From NCBI RefSeq assembly GCF_052115385.1, contig NZ_JBFRGP010000008.1, positions 1 to 64,000 of the forward strand: DNA of 64,000 nt. Direction: 5' to 3'. The notes beneath the pieces were generated by a model, which did not search any database, was not told the DNA's origin, and saw only the letters and a program-made list of their open reading frames with translations. The stretch's first letter is position 1. Every line of letters starts with the position of its first letter. Both the position numbers and the translations under genes were made by a program. This stretch comes from Dyella_D sp052115385 (GTDB lineage Bacteria > Pseudomonadota > Gammaproteobacteria > Xanthomonadales > Rhodanobacteraceae). Positions 49,882 to 56,460 of the stretch are shown here, piece by piece.

Positions 49882-51495
49882 TCAGCTTTCGCCAAGCATC
49901 ATCGCCGCGGCGCGCTCGGCCAGCATCAGGGTCGGCGTGTTGGTGTTGCCCGTGATGAGGCTGGGCATGACCGAGGCATCCACCACGCGCAGGCCCGGCA
50001 GGCCCCACACGCGCAGCTCGCTGTCCACTACCGCCTCGTGCTCGCGCCCCATGCGGCAGGTGCCCACCGGGTGATAAATGGTCTCCGCGCGGCGGCGGAT
50101 GAAGTCCGCGTACTGCGCATCCGTGCGCAACTCCTGGGGCGGCTGCACCGGCGCGCCGCGGAACGCGTCGAACGGCGCCTGCGCCAGGATCTCGCGGGAC
50201 AGCCGCGCGGCTTCGATCATCAGCTTCAGGTCGTGGCCTTCCGCATCGCCCAGGTAGTTGGCGTGGATGGCAATGGGCGCGGCCGGATCGACCGAACGCA
50301 AACGCAGGCGCCCACGGCTGCGCGGGTGCAGATAGCAGGCATGCACGGTGTAGCCGCGGCCGGGCAGGACGCGTGCGCCGTGGTCGTCCAGTTGCGCGGG
50401 GATGAAATGGAACTGGATGTCGCAGCGCGCGTCCGGCGCGAAACGGCTGCGCACGAAGCCGCCGGCCTCGGCGGCATTGGAGCTGCCGATGCCGTCGCGG
50501 TGCCGCGCATAGCGCCAGGCCACGGCCACGTCGTTGAGATGGTCGAAGGTGGCGCGGCTGGTGGTGCCGACCACGCTGCAGATATCCAGGTGATCCTGCA
50601 GATGGGCGCCAACGTGCGGCTGGTCCAGCGCCACCGGCACGCCGCGTTCGCGCAGATGATCCGCCGGGCCGACGCCGGACAGCATCAGCAATTGCGGCGT
50701 GTTGATCGCACCGGCGGCGAGGATCACCGCGCCGGCTTCGATGCGCTGGCCGCCGACCTGCACGCCCACTGCGCGGCCTTGTTCGATCAGCACGCGCTGT
50801 ACCAGCACGCCGGTGCGCACTTCCAGGTTGGCGCGCTGCAGGGCGGGGCGCAGATACGCCGCCGCGGCCGAACAGCGCGCGCCGTCGCGCTGGGTGACCT
50901 GGTACAGGCCGAAGCCGTCCTGCCGTTCGCCGTTGAAGTCCGCGTTGCGCTCGAAGCCGGCGGCGACACCGGCTTCGACGAAGGCATCCGACAGCTCGCT
51001 GTGGAAGCGCAGGTCGGCCACGCCGAGCGGGCCGCCGCTGCCGTGCCAGGGGCCGGCGCCGCGCGCGTTGTCCTCGCCGCGCAGGAACCACGGCAGCACG
51101 GCGTCCCAGCGCCAGCGCTCGTCGCCGGTGGCTTGCGCCCAGGCGTCGTAGTCGGCGGCGACGCCGCGGATGTAGCACATGGCATTGATCGAACTGGAGC
51201 CGCCCAGCGTCTTGCCGCGCGGCCACCACAGGCGGCGGCCCAGCAATTGCGGCTCGGGTTCGGTGCGGTAGCCCCAGTTGATGCGATGGCTGCCGTAGAG
51301 GCGCGCCAGGCCGCGCTGGTCGCCGACCAGCTTGGCGATGCCGGCGGGCATGTGGATCAGTGGATTGAGATCGCGCGGCCCGGCTTCCAGCAGCAGCACG
51401 CGTTTGCCCGGCTGCGCGCTGAGCCGGTTGGCCAGCACGCAGCCGGCGGAACCGCCGCCGACGATGACGTAGTCGTAGTCCATGCGCTTGCCCAT
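49882..51495 (-). CDS. GMC-family FAD oxidoreductase (choline dehydrogenase-like)
   Basis: 537 residues. YDYVIVGGGSAGCVLANRL is the FAD-binding N-terminus, and WWPRGKTLGGSSSINAMCYI and AAGAINTPQLLMLSGVGP are the two GMC signatures. YHPVGTCRMG contains the active-site His. An alternative start four codons later (51483) is equally good for the fold. It would oxidise an alcohol; choline is only one option, and no betaine aldehyde dehydrogenase or BetI gene is adjacent. Divergent from a transporter gene, with a short tandem repeat between them. Confidence 0.9.
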   Translation of the reverse strand: MGKRMDYDYVIVGGGSAGCVLANRLSAQPGKRVLLLEAGPRDLNPLIHMPAGIAKLVGDQRGLARLYGSHRINWGYRTEPEPQLLGRRLWWPRGKTLGGSSSINAMCYIRGVAADYDAWAQATGDERWRWDAVLPWFLRGEDNARGAGPWHGSGGPLGVADLRFHSELSDAFVEAGVAAGFERNADFNGERQDGFGLYQVTQRDGARCSAAAAYLRPALQRANLEVRTGVLVQRVLIEQGRAVGVQVGGQRIEAGAVILAAGAINTPQLLMLSGVGPADHLRERGVPVALDQPHVGAHLQDHLDICSVVGTTSRATFDHLNDVAVAWRYARHRDGIGSSNAAEAGGFVRSRFAPDARCDIQFHFIPAQLDDHGARVLPGRGYTVHACYLHPRSRGRLRLRSVDPAAPIAIHANYLGDAEGHDLKLMIEAARLSREILAQAPFDAFRGAPVQPPQELRTDAQYADFIRRRAETIYHPVGTCRMGREHEAVVDSELRVWGLPGLRVVDASVMPSLITGNTNTPTLMLAERAAAMMLGES

Positions 51496-51499
51496 CTAC

Positions 51500-51544
51500 G
51501 TCCCCATCCTTGTCCCCATCCCCTTGTCCCCATCCCCTTGTCCC
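51500..51544. repeat. C-rich tandem repeat between divergent genes
   Basis: Units GTCCCCATCCTT (51500-51511), GTCCCCATCCCCTT (51512-51525) and the same again (51526-51539), then a partial copy to 51544. It starts five bases upstream of the GMC start codon, in the leader or promoter of the oxidoreductase gene. Confidence 0.8.
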
Positions 51545-51614
51545 AGGCCTGGCCGCCGCTGGCGCGTCATGGTCGCATGCTAGTCTGCGCGCGACCTACG
51601 CAGGATGTCCCCAG

Positions 51615-52892
51615 GTGAACTCACCTCGTCCTACCGAGACCGGGCAGGCCCGCGCTTCCGCGCTGTCCGCCCTGGCGTTCTTCTTCGTGATGGCGGGCTA
51701 CTACATCATCCGGCCGGTGCGCGACCAGCTCGGCGGCGCGGTGGGGGCGCAGGCGCTGCCGCTGTTCTACGGCGCGGTGCTGCTGGTGATGCTGTTGCTC
51801 ACGCCGCTGTTCGGCATCCTGGTGGCGCGCTTTCCGCGCAAGCAGCTGCTGAGCTGGAGCTACTGCTTCTTCGCGCTGTGCCTGCTCGCCTTCGTGCCGG
51901 CCTTCATGGCGCAGGACCGCATCGGCGCGCGCTCGCTGGGCATGGCGTTCTACGTGTTCGGCAGCGTATTCAACCTGTTCGTGGTGTCGCTGTTCTGGAG
52001 CTTCATGGCGGACATCTTCGACAGCGCCAGCGCGCGCAAGGTGTTCTCGCTGATCGCGCTGGGCGGCATGGCCGGCGCGGTCGCCGGCCCGGTCATCACC
52101 AAGCTGCTGGTGACGGCGATCGGCGTGGCGCCGTTGCTGGTGGTGTCCGCGGCGACCCTGCTGGTGGCGCTGGCGTTGCTGCTGTTGCTCTCCGGCAGCC
52201 AGCAGCGTGGACCCGGCGCGGACGAACCCTTGGGCGGCTCGATCTGGGCCGGCATCAGGGAGCTGTGGTCGCGACCTTTCCTGCGCTACATGGCGATCCT
52301 GATGCTGCTGGGCGATGGCATCGGCACGCTCGCCTATGCGCTGATGGCCGACTACACCAAGGCGCACATCGCCGACAAAGTGGCGCGCACTGCCTTCTAC
52401 AACGACATCGACCTCTACACCAACGCCATCGGCGCGGTGCTGCAGCTCACCGTCACGCGCTGGCTGATGATGCGCCACGGCGCCGGCTGGGGCCTGGTGG
52501 TGCCGGCGCTGGTGAATCTGCTGCTGCTGCTGGGGCTGGCGCTGGTCGGCAGCGGCCAGATCGCGCTGTTCGGCTATGCGGTGCCGATGCTGGCGGTGAC
52601 CATGGTCGGCTCGCGCGCCTTCGCCTACGGCATGACCAAGCCGGCGCAGGACGCGCTGTACACCCGCGTGCCGCGCGAGACGCGCTACAAGGGCAAGAAC
52701 TTCGTGGAGACCGCGGTGTGGCGCTTCGGCGACGTGCTGGTCACCAGCGGCGTCAATCTGTTCGGCATGCTGGGCGTGACGCTGTCGGGCATGGCCTCGG
52801 CCGGCGTCGGCATCTCCGTGCTGGCGGCGTGGATCGCACGCCGCGCCGGGCACGCACCGGACCTGGCGCCGGAGGCGCCCGCAAAGTCCTGA
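51615..52892 (+). CDS. MFS/NTP-translocase-like transporter (COG3202 type)
   Basis: 425 residues from GTG 51615 (AGGA nine bases upstream); the longer frame has no membrane-protein features before this point. Twelve hydrophobic segments are predicted. The first, with FFFVMAGYYIIRPVRDQLGG, is characteristic of the ATP/ADP-translocase-like MFS proteins found in free-living proteobacteria. Other segments are DIFDSASARKVFSLIALGGM and YGMTKPAQDALYTRVPRETR. In free-living species the substrate is unknown; nucleotide exchange should not be assumed. Transcribed alone. Confidence 0.82.
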   Translation: MNSPRPTETGQARASALSALAFFFVMAGYYIIRPVRDQLGGAVGAQALPLFYGAVLLVMLLLTPLFGILVARFPRKQLLSWSYCFFALCLLAFVPAFMAQDRIGARSLGMAFYVFGSVFNLFVVSLFWSFMADIFDSASARKVFSLIALGGMAGAVAGPVITKLLVTAIGVAPLLVVSAATLLVALALLLLLSGSQQRGPGADEPLGGSIWAGIRELWSRPFLRYMAILMLLGDGIGTLAYALMADYTKAHIADKVARTAFYNDIDLYTNAIGAVLQLTVTRWLMMRHGAGWGLVVPALVNLLLLLGLALVGSGQIALFGYAVPMLAVTMVGSRAFAYGMTKPAQDALYTRVPRETRYKGKNFVETAVWRFGDVLVTSGVNLFGMLGVTLSGMASAGVGISVLAAWIARRAGHAPDLAPEAPAKS

Positions 52893-52910
52893 CAACCTTT
52901 CAAGAGTGAA

Positions 52911-53080
52911 TCCTTCTCCCTTCGGGAGCACGCGGGGAGCGCACAGGGATGTGCGCGGCTTTGAGGAGCGAGGAAGGTGGCGGCAGCCGGATGAGGGTAC
53001 GGCCGGAGCGGAGTACATCACTCTTGCGCTCCGCCCGAACCCTCACCCCAGCCCCTCTCCCGGTGGGAGAGGGGCTTCAA
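52911..53080. repeat. Intergenic inverted-repeat element (REP-like)
   Basis: Bases 52990-53045 form an imperfect hairpin (TGAGGGT...GAGCGGA against TCCGC...ACCCTCA). It is followed by a perfect 12-bp hairpin, AGCCCCTCTCCC / GGGAGAGGGGCT, at 53050-53076. Elements with this GAACCCTCACCCCAGCCCCTCTCCC consensus are scattered through Xanthomonadaceae-type genomes. It fills the space between the transporter stop and the convergent CBS gene and may end both transcripts. Confidence 0.7.
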
Positions 53081-53088
53081 TCAAGGCA

Positions 53089-53520
53089 TCAGCGCCCGGC
53101 GATGTACTGCTCGAGGTGGTCGATCTGCTCGGCCTGTTCCTCGATCACCGCTTTGACCAGGTCGCCGATCGAGATCACGCCCATCACGCGGCTGTCGTGC
53201 ACCACCGGCAGGTGGCGGATGCGGCTGTCGGTGCACAGGCGCATGCAGTATTCGACTTCCGTATCCGGGCCGACGGTGAGCGCCGGGCTGCTCATGATTT
53301 CGGCGACCGAAGTCTGTGCCGAGGAGCGGCCTTGCAGGATCACCTTGCGCGCGTAGTCGCGCTCGGAAACCATGCCGACCAGTTGTTCGCCGCGCATCAC
53401 CAGCAGCGCGCCGACCTGGCGTTCGGCCATGTGCTTGATGGCGTCCAGCACGGTCGCGTCTTCCGCGATGCTGAAGACCTGGTGCCCCTTGCTGTCCAGC
53501 AGATGCTTGACCTGACGCAT
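53089..53520 (-). CDS. CBS-domain pair protein
   Basis: 143 residues made almost entirely of two CBS domains: VFSIAEDATVLDAIKHMAER ... VGMVSERDYARKVI, then PALTVGPDTEVEYCMRLC ... VMGVISIGDLVKAVI, with a short helical end. Such stand-alone pairs bind adenine nucleotides and act as sensors or regulatory subunits. The partner is unknown. The gene is alone on its strand, with a second-system GtrB-like gene 93 bases upstream. Confidence 0.88.
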   Translation of the reverse strand: MRQVKHLLDSKGHQVFSIAEDATVLDAIKHMAERQVGALLVMRGEQLVGMVSERDYARKVILQGRSSAQTSVAEIMSSPALTVGPDTEVEYCMRLCTDSRIRHLPVVHDSRVMGVISIGDLVKAVIEEQAEQIDHLEQYIAGR

Positions 53521-53613
53521 GCCTGGCCTCCGGAGTGAAGGTGGACGATCGCCGCATCAGTCTAGCGCCGTGGCGCCATGGAGGTGTAGCGCGGACGTGA
53601 ATCCGTCCGGCGT

Positions 53614-54561
53614 TCAGCCGCTTCCGGCGCCGCGCCGCTCCTCGACGAAGTACAGCGGCCGCTGCTTGCTCTCCGCATAGTTGCGGCCCAGGTATTCGCC
53701 GATCACCCCCAGCGCCAGCAGCTGGATGCCGCCCAGGAACAGGATCACCAGCATCAGCGTCGGATAGCCGCGCACCGCATCGCCCCAGATCAGGGCCTTG
53801 GCCAGCACCCAGATGCCATAGGCGAAGGCCAGCAGCGACGCGCTGACGCCGATCCAGGTGGCCAGCCGCAGCGGCGCGGTGGAGAACGAGGTGATGCCTT
53901 CCACCGCCAGCTGGGTCAGCCGCCAGTAGTTCCATTTGGTCTGGCCGGCGTGGCGCGGGTCGCGCTCGTAGCGCACCGCGGTCTGGCGGTAGCCGATCCA
54001 GGCGAACAGGCCTTTCATGAAGCGCTGCCTTTCGCGCAGCTGGCGCAGCGCATCGAGGGCACGGCGCGAGAGCAGGCGGAAGTCGCCGGTGTCGCGCGGC
54101 ACGGCGGTGTCGGACAGCTTTTCCATGGTCCGGTAGAACGCGGCCGAGGTGAACCGCTTGAAGCTGGTCTCGCCGGCGCGGGCGCTGCGGGTGGCGTAGA
54201 CCACGTCGTAGCCTGCGCGCCATTGTTCGACCAGGGCGGGGATCAGCTCCGGCGGGTCCTGCAGGTCGGCGTCGATCACCACCACCGCGTCCGCATCGGC
54301 TTCGTCCAGGCCGGCGGTCATCGCCGCTTCCTTGCCGAAGTTGCGCGACAGCTTCAGGCCAGCGGCGCGCCGGTCTTGCCGGGTCAGGGCTTCGATGATC
54401 TCCCAGGTGCGGTCCGCGCTGCCGTCGTCCACGTACAGCACGCTGCTGTCGAACGGCAGCTGGTCGAGCACCTGCGCCAGGCGCTGGTGGAAGGTGTCGA
54501 GCACCGCGGCTTCGTTGTACGCGGGCACGATGACGGTCAGCTGCGGCATGCGCGGGTCCAT
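53614..54561 (-). CDS. Polyprenyl-phosphate glycosyltransferase (GtrB/YfdH/ArnC-like)
   Basis: 315 residues: family 2 transferase domain (LTVIVPAYNEAAVLDTFHQR, VLYVDDGSADRTWE, VVVIDADLQDPPEL), DTGDFRLLSRRAL, then two membrane segments (LATWIGVSASLLAFAYGIWV and LMLVILFLGGIQLLALGVIG) and the family end GEYLGRNYAESKQRPLYFVE. It loads a sugar onto undecaprenyl phosphate. This is a more typical GtrB than the one at 30.0 kb, and no gtrA lies beside it. A start at 54549 is also possible. Confidence 0.88.
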   Translation of the reverse strand: MDPRMPQLTVIVPAYNEAAVLDTFHQRLAQVLDQLPFDSSVLYVDDGSADRTWEIIEALTRQDRRAAGLKLSRNFGKEAAMTAGLDEADADAVVVIDADLQDPPELIPALVEQWRAGYDVVYATRSARAGETSFKRFTSAAFYRTMEKLSDTAVPRDTGDFRLLSRRALDALRQLRERQRFMKGLFAWIGYRQTAVRYERDPRHAGQTKWNYWRLTQLAVEGITSFSTAPLRLATWIGVSASLLAFAYGIWVLAKALIWGDAVRGYPTLMLVILFLGGIQLLALGVIGEYLGRNYAESKQRPLYFVEERRGAGSG

Positions 54562-54610
54562 GCGGGAATTGCGCGCATGCTAGCGGAGCGCTTCCGCGGC
54601 GGCGATGTTT

Positions 54611-55351
54611 TCAGCGCGTGCGGCGCACCTGCGCCGGCGCGTCGCCACGCAGATAGCCGGGGCCGCCGAGCTGGCCCATCTGCTGCTGGATCCAGGCGGC
54701 GCGGCCCAGCACATAGGGGCTGGGCTGGGCGACCTTGAAGCGGCGCGGACTGGGCAGCACCGCGGCCAGCCGCGCGGCCTGCGCCGGCGCCAGCTGTGCC
54801 GGTGGCGTGCGGAAGTAGGTGTCGCTGGCCGCGCCGACGCCGTACACGCCATCGCCCAGCTCCGCGATGTTCATGTAGACCTCGAGGATGCGCTGCTTCG
54901 GCCAGGTCGCCTCGATCAGCACGGTGAAATAAGCCTCCAGCCCCTTGCGCACGAAGCTGCGGCCGTTCCACAGGAACAGGTTCTTGGCGGTCTGCTGGCT
55001 GATCGTGCTGGCGCCGCGCAGGCGCTTGCCGTCCTCGGCGGCGTCCATCGCGTTCTGGATGGAATCGAAATCGAAGCCATGGTGGAACGGGAATTTCTGG
55101 TCCTCTCCGGCCACCATCGCCATCGGCACGTAGGGCGAGACCTCCGGCCAGGGCACCCAGCGGTAATGCAGGTGGAAATCCCGTTCGCCATGGATCAGTG
55201 CGCTCAGGCGCCGCTCCATCATCACCGCCGAGGTCCACGGCGGCACGAAGCGCAGCAGCAGCACCGCAAACAAGCTCAGGGCGAGCCAGGCGACCGCCAG
55301 GATGACGATCGGGCGCAGCAGGCGGATGAACAGGGAGCGGCTGGGCGGCAT
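54611..55351 (-). CDS. mtgA: Monofunctional peptidoglycan glycosyltransferase
   Basis: 246 residues from ATG 55351, which places one membrane anchor (LLRPIVILAVAWLALSLFAV) at the N-terminus. The GT51 domain follows with MAMVAGEDQKFPFHHGFDF (catalytic Glu), RGASTISQQTAKNLFLW and KQRILEVYMNIAELGDGVYG. It polymerises lipid II into glycan strands and has no transpeptidase domain, as expected for MtgA. It ends 49 bases before the GtrB-like gene on the same strand. Confidence 0.95.
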   Translation of the reverse strand: MPPSRSLFIRLLRPIVILAVAWLALSLFAVLLLRFVPPWTSAVMMERRLSALIHGERDFHLHYRWVPWPEVSPYVPMAMVAGEDQKFPFHHGFDFDSIQNAMDAAEDGKRLRGASTISQQTAKNLFLWNGRSFVRKGLEAYFTVLIEATWPKQRILEVYMNIAELGDGVYGVGAASDTYFRTPPAQLAPAQAARLAAVLPSPRRFKVAQPSPYVLGRAAWIQQQMGQLGGPGYLRGDAPAQVRRTR

Positions 55352-55553
55352 GGCCTTGAAGTCGGAAGGGCTGCGGTCGGAAGGGATGAGGTCAGCAGGG
55401 ACGCGGCAGTATAAGAGGCTGCCCGGCGCCGCCAAGCCGGCCGCCGCGTCCGCTTGGCATACACTCGGGGCCGCTGCCAGGTCCCGGCCTGCCGGCTTGC
55501 ATGGCCACCCGGCGCCCCCATCTCTGCGCGCTTGTCCTTAGAGGTTCGAATCC

Positions 55554-56450
55554 GTGGAAACCGTTCTTGTCGAAGACGTGCTGCACCGCTTCCTGCTCGA
55601 GCGCGCCGGCGTGCGCGGCGTGCTGGTGCGGCTGGGCGCCGCCTGGCGCGAAGTGGCCGGACGCGCGGACTACTCGCCCGCGCTGCGCACCCTGCTGGGC
55701 GAATCGCTGGCGGCCAGCGCGCTGTTGACGGGCAATATCAAGCTGCAGGGCAGCCTGTCGATTGAGCTGAAGAGCAGCGGTCCGTTGCGCCTGCTGTTCG
55801 CCGAATGCAGCGACCAGGGGCGCCTGCGCGGCCTGGCGCGCTCCGAAGGCGTGCTGCCCGCACCGCTGGAACTGGAAGCGCTGCCCGACGCGGTGATGGC
55901 CATCACCATCGGCCATGCCGAGCGCGGCCAGCGCTACCAGGGCCTGGTCGACCTGCGCCACGCGCAGCTCGGCGGCGCGCTGGAAGGCTATTTCACCCAG
56001 TCCGAGCAGTTGCCGGCGCGGATCCTGCTGGCCGCGGACGGCGAGCATGCGGTGGGCCTGATGCTGCAGCGCCTGCCCGGCGAAGGCGGCCGTGACGGCG
56101 TGCAGGACGAGGACGCCTGGCCGCGCATCGGCCACCTGGTCGACACGCTGGGCAAGCAAGAGATGCTGGCCACCGCGCCGGAGGAACTGCTGTACCGGCT
56201 GTTCCACGACGAATCCGTGCGCCTGTTCGATCCGCGCTCGCTGGCCTTCGGCTGCAGCTGCACGCGCGAGCGCGTGGAGTCGATGCTGCGCTCGCTGGGC
56301 CGGGCGGAAGTGGAAGCCGCGCTGGAAGCGCGCGAGGGCGAGATCGAGGTGACCTGCGAGTTCTGCGCGCAGCGCTACACCTTCGACCGCATCGATGCCG
56401 AGCACCTGCTCAGCCATTCGAGCGTGAGCGCGCCGGGCACCGCCCAGTAA
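55554..56450 (+). CDS. hslO: Redox-regulated chaperone Hsp33
   Basis: 298 residues from a GTG start with AGAGG upstream. The N-terminal chaperone domain has VRGVLVRLGAAWREV, SLAASALLTGNIKLQG and AEELLYRLFH-type sequence (PEELLYRLFHDE). The C-terminal redox switch has the four zinc Cys in CSCTRER and CEFCAQRY. Oxidation releases zinc and turns on holdase activity in the cytoplasm. It ends ten bases before the convergent signalling gene. Confidence 0.94.
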   Translation: METVLVEDVLHRFLLERAGVRGVLVRLGAAWREVAGRADYSPALRTLLGESLAASALLTGNIKLQGSLSIELKSSGPLRLLFAECSDQGRLRGLARSEGVLPAPLELEALPDAVMAITIGHAERGQRYQGLVDLRHAQLGGALEGYFTQSEQLPARILLAADGEHAVGLMLQRLPGEGGRDGVQDEDAWPRIGHLVDTLGKQEMLATAPEELLYRLFHDESVRLFDPRSLAFGCSCTRERVESMLRSLGRAEVEAALEAREGEIEVTCEFCAQRYTFDRIDAEHLLSHSSVSAPGTAQ

Positions 56451-56460
56451 GGAGCGCGTT

